Assembly: GCF_001767295.1 (NCBI RefSeq) | Contig: NZ_CP014944.1 | Location: 3,100,001 to 3,164,000, forward strand | Reading direction: 5' to 3' | Length of the DNA: 64,000 nt | Source: Colwellia sp. PAMC 20917 | GTDB taxonomy: Bacteria; Pseudomonadota; Gammaproteobacteria; Enterobacterales; Alteromonadaceae | In this document: in pieces, positions 51,943-62,372 of the stretch | How the letters are laid out: every line of letters begins with the position of its first letter | How positions within the stretch are numbered: the first letter of the stretch is position 1 | The notes under the pieces: model-generated | The model's input: the letters and a program-made list of their open reading frames with translations, nothing else | Told to the model about the DNA's origin: nothing | Databases searched by the model: none | Program-made: the position numbers and the translations under genes

Positions 51943-52626
51943 CTAATAAAATCGGTAATCTAAAGTGATTTTTTTCACCTTATCTTCAGGATATGATAAG
52001 TCTTGGTGTGTGGTCAATATAACACAGCCACCACGCTGAGCATGTGCGAGAAACAATTGCTCTAATGTATTGACACCACGCTTATCGATGGCGGTGAAAG
52101 GTTCGTCTAATATCCAAATAGGCGCGGTACTTTGCCATAAACGTGCAAGTGCAATACGGCGATGCTGCCCGGCACTTAAATGTGAAGCAAGGGCATCTTC
52201 AAAACCTAACAAGTTTACTTTTTCTAACGTTTCTTCTGCTGTTGAAATGTCATTGCCATGCAAGGCAAGATTAAATACTAGGTTCTCTTGAGCGGTCATT
52301 TCACCTTTTACACCCGGTAAATGTCCTAAATAGAGTAAGTTTTGATGAAAGGCATCGCCATGGTCAACAATATTTTCTTGTTGGAATAACACGCTACCGT
52401 CATAGGGTTGAGATAAACCCGCTAAAATACGTAATAAGCTAGTTTTACCTGATCCATTTGGGCCTTCCACCTGTATAATATCACCGCTAGATACTGAAAA
52501 ATTAAGTGCTTCAAATAATATTCTATCTTCACGAATACACGTTAATTCGTTAGCACAGAGCAATACTTGCTTATTCGTTCGTTCGTTCGGTGGTTGAATA
52601 TTTTGAGAGTTTGCCAAAAGAATCAC
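51943..52626 (-). CDS. ccmA: Heme exporter ABC ATPase CcmA
   Basis: The ATP-hydrolysing subunit of CcmAB, 227 residues if the GTG at 52626 is the start. Walker [12 protein letters not shown], signature LSAGQHRR, Walker B IWILDEP and the switch His in TTHQDLS are complete. The start is doubtful: no ATG exists before the core domain, the GTG has no clear RBS, and the first 20 residues are an extension absent from E. coli CcmA. A TTG start at VLLCANEL would give the standard length. A four-unit TTCG repeat lies inside the doubtful part. Confidence 0.93.
   Translation of the reverse strand: MILLANSQNIQPPNERTNKQVLLCANELTCIREDRILFEALNFSVSSGDIIQVEGPNGSGKTSLLRILAGLSQPYDGSVLFQQENIVDHGDAFHQNLLYLGHLPGVKGEMTAQENLVFNLALHGNDISTAEETLEKVNLLGFEDALASHLSAGQHRRIALARLWQSTAPIWILDEPFTAIDKRGVNTLEQLFLAHAQRGGCVILTTHQDLSYPEDKVKKITLDYRFY
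52574..52589. repeat. Tetranucleotide repeat (TTCG)4 in the 5' part of ccmA
   Basis: Four perfect TTCG units lie between the possible GTG start of ccmA and its conserved core. A change in unit number would put the GTG out of frame with the core, but not an internal start. Confidence 0.8.
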
Positions 52627-52968
52627 TTTTTGAATAATTTAAATACCAAATTTATGGAACAAATATTAACGTAATTTGCTACATAAAGAGTTGATTTAGA
52701 TCGTAATACCAAGTTGGGTATTATCATACTATATCGGTCGGTAAAGGCTAGCCCTAGCAATGAGAAAATTAATCATTTATTTTCGTATTACATTAATGAA
52801 ATTACTCACCATATAGTGCTAGAATTACCAAAATTTTTAGTTTGAATTGTTTTTCTTTAACTTGCTATTTACCGTTAATTGAACAACAAACTCACTAAAA
52901 CGCCATATTAATGGTGTCTTTAATTGATAATTTTTGTATTCAGTAAATACGCTGAATCGGAGAAAGTA
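52627..52968. other. Divergent promoter region of the two ccm operons
   Basis: A 342-bp gap between ccmA (leftward) and ccmF (rightward). Shewanella carries a cytochrome gene (scyA) in this spot; none is found here. AT-rich, no recognised operator. Confidence 0.6.
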
Positions 52969-54998
52969 ATGATCCCTGAAGTAATGCTCCCTGAGTTAGG
53001 ACATTTCGCCCTTATAATTGGTTTAGCTTTTGCAATATGTTTAAGCATTATTCCATTAGTAGGATTGGCAAGTCATCAAGAGCGATTAGTCGGCTATGCT
53101 AAACCCTTAACCTTTGGCATGTTTGCCTTTACAGCCATTAGTCTGATTATTCTCGGTTGGAGCTTTGTCGTTGACGATTTTTCGGTTAAATATATTGCAG
53201 GTCATTCAAATTCTCATTTACCTTATTATTTTAAAATAAGTGCAGTATGGGGGGGCATGAAGGTTCGCTGTTGTTGTGGGTTTTCTCACTAACCGCTTGG
53301 ACTGCCGCTGTTGCTAAATTCAGTAAAGGCATCGACGAAGCCTTTATTGCTAGAGTATTAGCTGTCTTGGGTATGGTAGCTGTTGGCTTTATGCTGTTTA
53401 CGCTATTAACTTCTAACCCCTTTGAACGCTTATGGCCAATGGTCCCCACAGAAGGTCGCGATTTAAACCCATTACTACAAGACATTGGCTTAATTATTCA
53501 CCCGCCGATGCTTTATTTAGGTTACGTCGGTTTCTCTGTTGCTTTTGCTTTTGCTGTTGCTGCGTTAATGTGTGGCAAGTTAGATGCTGCTTGGGCTCGA
53601 TGGGCAAGACCTTGGACTGTTGCCGCATGGATATTTTTAACTTTAGGTATCGCTTTAGGTAGTTGGTGGGCTTACTACGAACTTGGCTGGGGCGGATGGT
53701 GGTTTTGGGATCCCGTAGAAAATGCTTCCTTTATGCCATGGTTGGTTGGTACGGCACTTATTCATTCATTAGCCGTGACTGAAAAACGTGGTACGTTCAG
53801 GAATTGGACCGTGTTATTAGCAATATTTGCCTTTAGTTTAAGCCTATTGGGTACTTTCTTAGTACGTTCAGGTGTTATCACTTCTGTACATTCATTTGCC
53901 GCAGATCCTGGTCGTGGTTTATTTATTTTATTATTACTGGCGATTGCGGTCGGTGGTTCATTAACACTTTATGCCTTTAGAGCAAGTACAGTACAAACGT
54001 TTAGTCGTTTTGCCTTGTATTCTCGTGAAACGGCACTGCTAATTTGTAACATTATCTTAGTTGTGGCAACGGTTACTGTTTTATTGGGCACCTTATATCC
54101 GTTGTTGGTTGATTCTATGGGCTTAGGAAAAATTTCTGTTGGGCCTCCGTATTTCAATGCGGTGTTTGTGCCGATCATGAGTTTGCTTTTTGTTGTCATG
54201 GGAATTGGTCCGTTAATTCGCTGGAAAAAAGCTAAGCAAGGTGAATTGCGCAAACAAATGATGAGTCCACTAGTGATCAGCGTTATTGTTGGTCTTGCTT
54301 TCCCATTTTTATACGGTGGTGAATTTGTGCCCTTGGTTAGTATGGGTATAGGTTTAGCCTGTTGGGTTTTTCTGGTCGTTCTTAAAGAATTAACGAATCA
54401 AATAAACTCGGGTAATGACAAAGGGAAATTTTCTAAGCTGACATTAAGCCAGTGGGGCATGACCTGTGCTCACATGGGGATAGCGATCACTATCGTTGGT
54501 GTAACGATAGTCTCTGTTTATGAAAGTGAAACTAACGTAAAAATGCACATTAATGAAAAAGTTCAAATTTCTGATACCGATTATGAAATCGCTTTTAAAG
54601 GTATTAAGCAAGTAAAAGGTGCTAACTACAGTGCCGAACAAGGTCAGATAGAAGTGTACAATAATGGTGATTTTGTTACGCTTTTGAAACCTGAACGTCG
54701 CACATACTTAGTACAGACTATGGGAATGACTGAAGCGGGTATTGACCCAGGTTTATTCCGTGATATTTATGTGGCATTAGGTGATCCCTTAGAAGGAAAT
54801 GCTTGGGCAGTTCGTGTTCATTACAAACCCTTTGTTCGTTGGATATGGTTGGGTGCAATATTTATGTCGTTTGGTGGGTTTTTAGCGATATTAGACAAGC
54901 GCTACCGTCGTAAAAAAGTCAGTAACACCACCAATAAAAAGTCAATAAACACAGCTAGCGCTGATGAACTAGCAACAAATAATCAGGGAAATGCGTAA
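52969..54998 (+). pseudogene. ccmF: Cytochrome c heme lyase subunit CcmF, frameshifted at a G7 run
   Basis: CcmF takes heme from CcmE and attaches it to apocytochromes. The reading frame is split. Bases 52969-53292 encode the first 95 residues (PELGHFALIIGLAFA to PYYFKISAVWGG) and then a short false tail; from 53247 the other frame continues GGHEGSLLLWVFSLTAWTAAVA to the end at 54998. The two parts join exactly in the conserved VWGGHEGSLLLW motif, at a run of seven Gs (53249-53255); eight would restore a 676-residue protein. The WWD motif GSWWAYYELGWGGWWFWDPVENASFMPW is intact. ATG at 52969 has RBS GGAGAAAG. It could be a sequencing error, slippage-corrected or truly broken. Confidence 0.9.
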
Positions 54999-55564
54999 TG
55001 GGTAAGTTAATTCGTTTAATTCCACTGATATTGTTTATTGCTTTAGGGGCTATTTTATTTCGCGGTTTATCGCTTAATCCGACTGAACTACCTTCGGCGT
55101 TGATTGGCAAAAAATTCCCTGAGTTCAGTTTACACTCGGTATTAAACGCTGATCGAACTGTTACGACAGCTGACTTTAAACCGGGTATAAAACTGGTGAA
55201 TGTTTGGGGAACTTGGTGTCCATCTTGTCGTTATGAGCACGAATACTTGAACGAATTGTCTAAAACAAATCGTTTTACTATTTATGGTTTAAATTATGAT
55301 GATCAACGTGTTGATGCGGCAAAGTGGTTAACCCAGCTAGGTAATCCTTATCAATTCTCGGCCTTTGACGAAGAGGGAAAATTAAGTGTTAATTTAGGTG
55401 TATACGCAGCACCAGAAACTTTTGTGGTGGACCACAGTAATATTATTCGCAAACGTTATGCGGGTCCATTAACTCCACAAGTTTGGCAAAACGAATTTGA
55501 GCCACTTATCACTCAAATAGAAGCAGAATTTTTAGCTTCGTCAACGAGCAAAGGAAGCCAGTAA
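54998..55564 (+). CDS. ccmG: Thiol:disulfide interchange protein CcmG (DsbE)
   Basis: A membrane-anchored periplasmic thioredoxin that keeps the CxxCH cysteines of apocytochromes reduced. 188 residues: N-terminal anchor (LIPLILFIALGAILFRGL), thioredoxin fold with active site WGTWCPSCRYEH and the acidic groove region GLNYDDQRVDAAKWL. The ATG overlaps the ccmF stop by one base, so translation is coupled to the C-terminal part of ccmF. Confidence 0.95.
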   Translation: MGKLIRLIPLILFIALGAILFRGLSLNPTELPSALIGKKFPEFSLHSVLNADRTVTTADFKPGIKLVNVWGTWCPSCRYEHEYLNELSKTNRFTIYGLNYDDQRVDAAKWLTQLGNPYQFSAFDEEGKLSVNLGVYAAPETFVVDHSNIIRKRYAGPLTPQVWQNEFEPLITQIEAEFLASSTSKGSQ

Positions 55565-56037
55565 TGATGTTCAATAAATTGTTAGTTGCTGTATTTTTAA
55601 CGACGGTTACCTTGCTGAGTTCATTTGTTCTAGCCAGCCCGGTTGATACTTATGTCTTTAAAGATAAGGTCACCGAAATTCGTTTTAATGCCCTTAATAA
55701 AGAATTACGTTGCCCTAAATGTCAGAATCAAAATTTGGCTGATTCTAATTCACCTATTGCCGCAGATCTTCGCCGTGAAGTTTATGACATGCTTCAACAA
55801 GGTAAGGCTGATATGGAAATTGTTGATTTTATGGTGTCACGCTACGGTGAGTTTGTTTTATATCGCCCTAGGGTCTCTAGCTTAACTTATCTTTTATGGT
55901 ACGGCCCTGCAGGGCTATTATTTATTGGTGTGATAGTCGTCGTTATTATTCTTCGTCGAAAGCCAGTTAAAAATGCCCAACAACCATTAAGCAATGATCA
56001 AAAAAATAAGCTTGATCAAATTCTAAAGCATAAATAA
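55564..56037 (+). CDS. ccmH: Cytochrome c maturation protein CcmH
   Basis: A periplasmic thiol-oxidoreductase/apocytochrome-binding subunit of the heme lyase, 157 residues. A signal peptide is followed by the LRCPKCQNQNLADSNSPIAADLR motif (redox CxxC), a three-helix bundle and one membrane segment (LLWYGPAGLLFIGVIVVVIIL). It corresponds to the N-terminal half of E. coli CcmH; the TPR half is the separate ccmI. One-base overlap with the ccmG stop; two consecutive ATGs are possible starts. Confidence 0.95.
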   Translation: MMFNKLLVAVFLTTVTLLSSFVLASPVDTYVFKDKVTEIRFNALNKELRCPKCQNQNLADSNSPIAADLRREVYDMLQQGKADMEIVDFMVSRYGEFVLYRPRVSSLTYLLWYGPAGLLFIGVIVVVIILRRKPVKNAQQPLSNDQKNKLDQILKHK

Positions 56038-56046
56038 GGCTGTCTC

Positions 56047-57312
56047 ATGGAATTAATCTTTATCATTATTGTCTTTTTATTGCTGGTTTTAGCAGTAGTG
56101 TGGGCACCATTTATTAAACAACACCAAAACAACATCTCGATTGATGATACTCAGCGTGACGAAACTAATGTGCGCTTATACCACGAACATAAAGCTGAGA
56201 TAGAAAAAGACTTTCAGCAAAATAATATTGATGATGAAAATTACCAATATTTACTAACAGAGCTAGATAATACTTTATTGCAAGATATGGAAAATCAAGA
56301 TCTTGCAGATAAAACGCCACAAGAAACGAAAGTATTAGCTATGGCTTGGCCTGTTGGCTTGTCTGTTTTTATTTTAGCTTTTAGTTTTTATCTATATGCT
56401 GAAATAGGCACTTATGAAAAATTGACAACAATGACGCCTCAAGAGCCAATGCAGCAATCGGCTAATGCGGAACAACAAACTATTAATGAATTAAAACGCT
56501 TAATGGATGTCACTAAAACCGAACCAGACAACTCAGATGCTTGGTACGCTTTAGGTCAATCTTTAGTCACCGTCGGTGAATTTGACAGTGCAGTAAAAGC
56601 TTATGACCAAGTTTTACGCATTGAAGGCCCGCAAGCCGATGTGTTTGGTGCTAAAGCCCAAGCGATTTATTATAAGAACGAACAACAAATTGATGAAAGG
56701 GTACAAGGATTTATTGATCAGGCTTTAGCGATAGACCCGAGTGATCCTTCCACAAATATATTACTAGGTATGCATAGTTTTACTGCTGGTAAGTATCAAG
56801 TGGCTATTTCTCATTGGCAACGTGTTGTTGATTCAGATAAAAAGAATGTCAATAAGCAAGCATTAATTGAAGTTATTGATGAAGCGAAAAAGCGTATTGC
56901 CCAACCCAATATGACCGACGATGCTAACAGTCAAATCGAACCAAGTATTGCTGGTCCCAAGCTAACGCTTAACGTTACATTAAGCGATGAAATACAAACC
57001 TTGCTGTCAGTGGGTGATGATAAAACGGTTTTCATTTATGCTATATCTGCAGATACTTCTCGGGGGCGTATGCCTCTTGCCGCCGTTAAATTAGTCGCGA
57101 GTGATTTGCCCATAACCATAGTACTTAATGATGCAAGTGCAATGACGCCACAAGCTAAGTTGAGTGATGTCGATGTGGTACACATTTATGCAGTCGTTTC
57201 TGCTTCAGGCGGCGCTGGTATTAAATCAGGTGATTTCAAAGCTGAACTTAACAATGTGCCAGTAACGACTACAGAGCAATTGAATTTAGTCATTAGTAAT
57301 ATCGTTCCATAA
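56047..57312 (+). CDS. ccmI: Cytochrome c maturation TPR protein CcmI
   Basis: An apocytochrome chaperone that binds the C-terminal helix of c-type apocytochromes. 421 residues: membrane segment (IFIIIVFLLLVLAVVWAP), a short cytoplasmic stretch, a second segment near residues 95-115, TPR repeats from about 155 to 285 (DAWYALGQSLVTVGEFDSAVKAYDQVL, ILLGMHSFTAGKYQVAISHWQRVV), and a C-terminal beta-rich domain (LTLNVTLSDEIQTLL). It follows ccmH by 9 bp and ends the operon. Confidence 0.93.
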   Translation: MELIFIIIVFLLLVLAVVWAPFIKQHQNNISIDDTQRDETNVRLYHEHKAEIEKDFQQNNIDDENYQYLLTELDNTLLQDMENQDLADKTPQETKVLAMAWPVGLSVFILAFSFYLYAEIGTYEKLTTMTPQEPMQQSANAEQQTINELKRLMDVTKTEPDNSDAWYALGQSLVTVGEFDSAVKAYDQVLRIEGPQADVFGAKAQAIYYKNEQQIDERVQGFIDQALAIDPSDPSTNILLGMHSFTAGKYQVAISHWQRVVDSDKKNVNKQALIEVIDEAKKRIAQPNMTDDANSQIEPSIAGPKLTLNVTLSDEIQTLLSVGDDKTVFIYAISADTSRGRMPLAAVKLVASDLPITIVLNDASAMTPQAKLSDVDVVHIYAVVSASGGAGIKSGDFKAELNNVPVTTTEQLNLVISNIVP

Positions 57313-57434
57313 TTTAAATATAGTATGGGTTTGAGCCTTTAACACATCAGATTGAACTGATTCTTGTTTGGTGTGTTAGGGTAAGCTTACCCGTTGTCTT
57401 TTTGTCGTCATTTAAAAAATAGAGTATCGAATTC

Positions 57435-58463
57435 ATGCCTAAATTTAGTGGACGTTTTCACGGCCGTACCAAAGAAATACATAATAAAACGGCTAAAGTT
57501 GGTGTTTTACTCACCAATCTTGGCACACCTGAAGCACCTACTGCATCAGCTTTGAGACGCTACTTAGGCGAGTTTTTATCTGATCCTCGGGTCGTTGAAA
57601 TACCTCGACTTATTTGGTTAATGATCTTGCATGGTATTATTTTAAGGGTTCGACCTAAAAAATCAGCAAAGCTCTATGAAAGTATTTGGACACCATCAGG
57701 CTCACCTTTATTGGTTATTAGCCAACAGCAAAAAGACGCAGTCGCTAAAGTGCTCACTGAGAAATATGGCGATGATGTCAGAGTTGAGCTGGCAATGCGT
57801 TATGGTAAGCCTACAATCGACGAGGCTTTAGACAGATTACAACTTGCAGGAGTCAGTAAGATAATTACTTTACCTCTGTATCCCCAGTATGCAGGTCCAA
57901 CGGTTGGTTCTACTTTCGATGCGGTCGTTAATAAAATTAAATCGTGGCGTTGGATCCCAAGTCTAAGTTTTATTAGTGGTTATCATGACAACCCTAAATA
58001 CATAGCGGCCCTTGCGCAAAGTGTAAATAAGCATATTGCCGAACATGGTAAGCCGGATAAGTTAGTATTATCTTTTCATGGTATGCCTAAGTATTTCTTA
58101 GAGCAGGGTGACCCTTATTATTGTTGTTGTGCAAAGACAACGCGTTTATTAATGGAAACGTTAGCCTTTACCGAGGATGATTTTGTGATGACCTTTCAGT
58201 CACGCTTTGGTAAAGCAGAGTGGTTACAACCTTATACCGATGTAACGCTTGTTGATCTTGCTGCTGATAATAAGCATGTCGCTATTATTAGCCCAGCATT
58301 TAGTGCTGATTGTTTAGAAACTTTAGAAGAGTTAGTGCACGAAAACCGAGATATGTTTATTGGTGCTGGTGGTGAAACGTATCATTATATTCCAGCTTTA
58401 AATACCGATGAAATGCATATTGATGCGATTGTAGATATCATTTCTGCAGAGATAACTCACTAA
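57435..58463 (+). CDS. hemH: Ferrochelatase HemH
   Basis: Inserts iron into protoporphyrin IX, the last step of heme synthesis. 342 residues: KVGVLLTNLGTPEAPTASALRRYLGEFLSDPRVVE at the start, the metal/porphyrin site LVLSFHGMPKYFLEQGDPYYCCC and the C-terminal AIISPAFSADCLETLEEL with the conserved active-site Glu residues. Lies 122 bp after ccmI in the same direction, so heme synthesis and cytochrome assembly are neighbours. The YYCCC stretch has three adjacent cysteines. Confidence 0.96.
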   Translation: MPKFSGRFHGRTKEIHNKTAKVGVLLTNLGTPEAPTASALRRYLGEFLSDPRVVEIPRLIWLMILHGIILRVRPKKSAKLYESIWTPSGSPLLVISQQQKDAVAKVLTEKYGDDVRVELAMRYGKPTIDEALDRLQLAGVSKIITLPLYPQYAGPTVGSTFDAVVNKIKSWRWIPSLSFISGYHDNPKYIAALAQSVNKHIAEHGKPDKLVLSFHGMPKYFLEQGDPYYCCCAKTTRLLMETLAFTEDDFVMTFQSRFGKAEWLQPYTDVTLVDLAADNKHVAIISPAFSADCLETLEELVHENRDMFIGAGGETYHYIPALNTDEMHIDAIVDIISAEITH

Positions 58464-58581
58464 CTAAAATAAGGCACCGTATTTTATAGCCTTGCTGATA
58501 CCTTTCACGGGTGTTTCCGCTGCGCTATTTAATAACGGTGTCACTATTGTAAACCTCCCTTCATTAGCTCACTTCTTTTTA

Positions 58582-58797
58582 TTAATTAACAAACACTATG
58601 GCTGCGCCAATAAGTTCTTTTAAAACGCGATTCATCTGCCCAGCCGTACAAATAAACTCATAGCAATAAGAATACATACTCTTGTTCAATCACTGATGCG
58701 TTTTTTGATGATCTTTAGTAATGACTTTGTTAATGGCTTTGATAGCAACGGGGTGTTTGAAGGTATGTGGGTTCTTTAAAAACGTGGTGGGTTGAAT
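58582..58797 (-). pseudogene. Possible degraded gene, unknown
   Basis: On the minus strand one frame stays open for 35 codons (TTFLKNPHTFKHPVAIKAIN and on), meets a single TGA at 58690-58692 and continues for 36 codons (SYCYEFICTAGQMNRVLKEL and on) to a TAA. The composition looks protein-like and there is no start with an RBS. I do not recognise the family; it may be chance in AT-rich DNA. Confidence 0.25.
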
Positions 58798-58805
58798 TTT
58801 AGTAT

Positions 58806-58843
58806 AAAAAAAAGCGCAACAATTTTCATTGTTCCGCTTTTTT
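58806..58843 (-). terminator. Terminator of the cold-shock gene
   Basis: On the minus strand the stem AAAAAAGCG-AACAAT-type hairpin (one C-C mismatch, 4-nt loop) has T runs on its outer side. A second small hairpin (AGGATC/GATCC) lies between it and the stop codon. Confidence 0.85.
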
Positions 58844-58885
58844 ATTCGGATCCTAAGATCCTTTAATAACTACAATAAGTCGTTA

Positions 58886-59095
58886 TTAAGAAGCAATTAC
58901 GTTTTCAGCTTCAGGACCTTTTTGTCCTTGCTTGATAGTAAAAGTAACAGCTTGGCCGTCAGTTAGTGTACGGAAACCGTCACCAGAGATAGCGCTGAAG
59001 TGAACAAAAACGTCAGGTCCGTTATCTTGCTCGATGAAACCGAATCCTTTAGATTCGTTAAAAAATTTTACTTTACCAGTTACTGAATCAGACAT
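58886..59095 (-). CDS. CspA-family cold-shock protein
   Basis: A 69-residue single-stranded nucleic acid chaperone of the CspA family. It has the RNA-binding motifs RNP1 KGFGFI and RNP2 VFVHF, starts [16 protein letters not shown] and ends [10 protein letters not shown]. Length is standard. The RBS region GGGAAA lies 8-13 bp before the ATG. A long AT-rich upstream region with a palindrome suggests an extended leader like those of cold-induced csp mRNAs, but the transcript start is not known. Confidence 0.95.
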   Translation of the reverse strand: MSDSVTGKVKFFNESKGFGFIEQDNGPDVFVHFSAISGDGFRTLTDGQAVTFTIKQGQKGPEAENVIAS

Positions 59096-59385
59096 GTCAA
59101 CATTTCCCGTAGGTCATTAATTAAAAAATAGTAATAAGTGGATTATCCACTATGAAATATACGGAGTAAATGCTCTCTACCTATAAAAGTACAGACAGAG
59201 AAAGGTTTCCAATAACACAAACTAGTAGCGTCTGAGGTTAATCAATAATCGACCTTGTTAAATTAAGGTAAATAGTTGAAATATCCTTCTCCCGAAACGC
59301 AAAAACTCAACGCAAAAGTATGTTAGCACAATATTTTCTTGAAATCCTATAAAAATCTTAAGATTTGATGACTTTTTTATGACAT
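59096..59385 (-). promoter_or_regulatory. Promoter and probable long leader of the cold-shock gene
   Basis: About 290 bp with no gene. Cold-shock genes typically have leaders of 100-200 nt. A perfect 7-1-7 palindrome AGTGGAT-T-ATCCACT lies at 59137-59151, 42 bp before the start codon, and could fold in the leader RNA or bind a protein. I could not place the promoter with confidence. Confidence 0.45.
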
Positions 59386-59412
59386 AAAAAAGCCAGCTAA
59401 GATGCTGGCTTT
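59386..59412 (-). terminator. Terminator of valS
   Basis: On the minus strand the stem AGCCAGC / GCTGGCT with a 6-nt loop is followed by a run of six Ts. It lies 57 bp after the valS stop. Confidence 0.92.
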
Positions 59413-59468
59413 ATTAGATATTTATGATTGAGAATCATTATTATTATCAATCATAAGATAAACAACGC

Positions 59469-62351
59469 TTACAACGCCGAAATTTGTACTATTTGTTCAG
59501 CAAGCTTGGCTAAGGCCGATTCGGTATCAGCTAACTTGGTCTTTTCTTTGTTGATAACTTCTTCAGGAGCTTTACCAACAAACTTTTCATTGCTCAATTT
59601 CCCACGGGTTCTCTCAGCGTCTTTCTCTAGTTTATCGACCGCTTTTGTTAAACGGGCTAGCTCAGCTTCTTTATCAATTAATCCCGCCATTGGGATTAAT
59701 ACTGATAAATCACCAACAACAGCGGTAGCAGACAGGGGTGCATTGTCCTTGTCTGTTAATACCGTAATACTTTCAAGTTTAGCTAAGGCACTTAAAAACT
59801 GTTGATTTTCGTCTAAGCGACGTTGGTCGTTAGCATTAACATTTTTAAGCAGTACCGGTAATTCTTTACTGGGTGAAATATCCATTTCGCCGCGAATATT
59901 ACGTATAGCAACAATAAACTGTTTAACCCACTCTAAATCACCAATAGCCGTCTGGTCACATTGGCTTTCATCAAACTGAGGAAAGCGCTGGACCATAATA
60001 CTGGCGTTTTCATTACCTTTGTTATCAGCAACAAAGTTACTTAATGGCACAACACGTTGCCAAATTGTTTCAGTGATAAATGGCATAATAGGATGCATCA
60101 AGCGTAATAAGCTTTCGAGCACAGTCACTAAGGTATGACGAGTACCACGTTGCTGTGCTTCGCTACCTTTAAACAATACTGGTTTTGTTAACTCTAAGTA
60201 CCAATCACAAAATTGGTTCCAGGTGAACTCGTATAGTGCTTGTGAAGCTAAATCGAAACGAAAGGCTTCAAAAGATTCATGGACAGTTTTTACGGTTTGC
60301 TGGAATTGACCTAATATCCAACGGTCTGCTAATGAAAACTCCATTTCACCTTGTTGACCATTAACGACTTTACCGCAGTCTTGCTCTTCGGTATTCATTA
60401 ACACGTAACGACTCGCATTCCATAATTTATTACAGAAATTACGGTAACCGTCTAAGCGTTTCATGTCCCAGGTAATGTCACGGCCTGTTGATGCAACTGA
60501 GGTTAAGGTGAAGCGTAATGCGTCAGTACCATGAGCTTCAATACCTGCTGGGTATTCTTTCTTGGTTAGCTTAGCTATTTTTGCCGCCAATTTTGGCTGC
60601 ATCATGTTGCCGGTGCGCTTTTCCAATAACTCATCAAGGGCAATGCCATCAATCATATCAAGAGGATCGACAACGTTGCCTTTTGATTTACTCATCTTAT
60701 CGCCATTTTCATCGCGAATAAGACCGGTAACATAGACTTTTTTGAACGGTACTTGTGGTTGGCCATTTTCATCTTTAATGAAATGCATGGTCATCATGAT
60801 CATGCGGGCAACCCAGAAGAAAATAATGTCAAAGCCAGTAACAAGTACATCAGTTGAATGGAATTTTTTAAGATCTTCCATATTGCTTGGCCAGCCTAAG
60901 GTAGAAAACGTCCATAATGCTGATGAAAACCAAGTGTCGAGTACATCATCGTCTTGCTTTAAGACAAAATCTGCCGCTAACGTGTATTTAGCACGCACTT
61001 CAGCTTCGGTTCTACCGACATAAACACCACCATCTTCATCGTACCAGGCTGGAATTCTATGTCCCCACCAAAGCTGACGAGAAATACACCAGTCTTGAAT
61101 GTCACGCATCCAAGCGTTGTACATATTTTCATACTGTTTAGGCACAAACTCAATTTGACCCGTTGCTACCGCGTCAACGGCAGGGCCCACTAAAGGCGCG
61201 GTGCGAACATACCATTGGTCGGTTAATAATGGCTCAATAATCACACCTGAACGATCACCATAAGGTGCGACCAAATCATGATCTTTTACTTCAACAAGTA
61301 AACCTAGCTCGTCAAATTTAGCGACAATGGCTTTGCGGGCAACAAAACGGTCGAGCCCTGCAAATTCACTTGGTAATTCAGTGCTGTAGGCATCAGAATG
61401 CTCGCCGTTATTTTTATAAACTTCAGCACTTGCTAAAATAGCAGCATTTTTATCTAAAATATTGATTAATGGCAAATTATGACGTTTACCGACTTCATTA
61501 TCGTTAAAGTCATGTGCAGGTGTGATTTTGACACAACCTGAACCTTTGGTCATATCAGCATGGTCATCGCCAACAATAGGGATTAAACGATTAACTAAAG
61601 GTAATAAAATATGTTTGCCGATCAGATCTTTATAACGGTCATCTTTAGGGTTTACCGCAACACCGGTATCACCTAAAACAGTTTCTGGTCGAGTTGTCGC
61701 TACCACTAAGTAGTCTTTACCTTCAGCAGTTTTAACGCCATTAGCCAAAGGATAGCGTAAGTACCACATGTGACCTTTTTTATCTTTGTTCTCAACTTCT
61801 AAATCAGAAATAGCGGTATGGAATTTTGGATCCCAGTTAACTAAACGTTTACCACGATAAATTAAGTCGTCTTCAAATAAGCGAACAAAAACTTCTTGCA
61901 CCGCTTCAGACATGCCATCATCCATAGTAAAACGTTCGCGAGACCAATCGATAGAGTTACCCAAACGGCGCATTTGCTTGCCAATCGTGCCACCAGACTC
62001 GTCTTTCCATTCCCATACTTTATCAATAAAAGCTTCACGACCGTAATCGTGACGAGTTTTATCTTCTTCGGCAGCAATTTTACGTTCTACCACCATTTGT
62101 GTGGCAATACCCGCATGGTCCATTCCGGTTTGCCATAAAGTATTTTTACCTTGCATACGCTGATAACGAATTAAGGTATCCATAATAGTTTGTTGGAACG
62201 CGTGTCCCATATGCAAACTACCGGTAACGTTTGGTGGTGGTATAGCAATGCTATAGCCATCTCCTTCACCTGTAGGGCTAAAATAACCTTGCTCTTCCCA
62301 ACTTTGATAAAGAGACTGTTCGATTTCTGAAGGATTGAATGTTTTTTCCAT
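59469..62351 (-). CDS. valS: Valyl-tRNA synthetase ValS
   Basis: Charges tRNA-Val, with an editing domain that removes threonine. 960 residues (E. coli 951). The HIGH-type motif is HMGH at 47-50, after PPPNVTG; the KMSKS motif lies in [19 protein letters not shown]; the editing domain spans roughly 190-340 ([18 protein letters not shown]). The C-terminal coiled coil ([43 protein letters not shown] type) is complete. It starts 21 bp after holC, same strand. Confidence 0.98.
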   Translation of the reverse strand: MEKTFNPSEIEQSLYQSWEEQGYFSPTGEGDGYSIAIPPPNVTGSLHMGHAFQQTIMDTLIRYQRMQGKNTLWQTGMDHAGIATQMVVERKIAAEEDKTRHDYGREAFIDKVWEWKDESGGTIGKQMRRLGNSIDWSRERFTMDDGMSEAVQEVFVRLFEDDLIYRGKRLVNWDPKFHTAISDLEVENKDKKGHMWYLRYPLANGVKTAEGKDYLVVATTRPETVLGDTGVAVNPKDDRYKDLIGKHILLPLVNRLIPIVGDDHADMTKGSGCVKITPAHDFNDNEVGKRHNLPLINILDKNAAILASAEVYKNNGEHSDAYSTELPSEFAGLDRFVARKAIVAKFDELGLLVEVKDHDLVAPYGDRSGVIIEPLLTDQWYVRTAPLVGPAVDAVATGQIEFVPKQYENMYNAWMRDIQDWCISRQLWWGHRIPAWYDEDGGVYVGRTEAEVRAKYTLAADFVLKQDDDVLDTWFSSALWTFSTLGWPSNMEDLKKFHSTDVLVTGFDIIFFWVARMIMMTMHFIKDENGQPQVPFKKVYVTGLIRDENGDKMSKSKGNVVDPLDMIDGIALDELLEKRTGNMMQPKLAAKIAKLTKKEYPAGIEAHGTDALRFTLTSVASTGRDITWDMKRLDGYRNFCNKLWNASRYVLMNTEEQDCGKVVNGQQGEMEFSLADRWILGQFQQTVKTVHESFEAFRFDLASQALYEFTWNQFCDWYLELTKPVLFKGSEAQQRGTRHTLVTVLESLLRLMHPIMPFITETIWQRVVPLSNFVADNKGNENASIMVQRFPQFDESQCDQTAIGDLEWVKQFIVAIRNIRGEMDISPSKELPVLLKNVNANDQRRLDENQQFLSALAKLESITVLTDKDNAPLSATAVVGDLSVLIPMAGLIDKEAELARLTKAVDKLEKDAERTRGKLSNEKFVGKAPEEVINKEKTKLADTESALAKLAEQIVQISAL

Positions 62352-62372
62352 GGGGATGACTACTTAACTTGA

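Larger units (their letters stand above)
58464..58885. other. Intergenic region between hemH and the cold-shock gene
   Basis: A 422-bp gap holding the cold-shock gene terminator (58806-58843) and a degraded open frame on the minus strand (58582-58797). The part next to hemH (58464-58580) shows no clear terminator. Confidence 0.5.
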
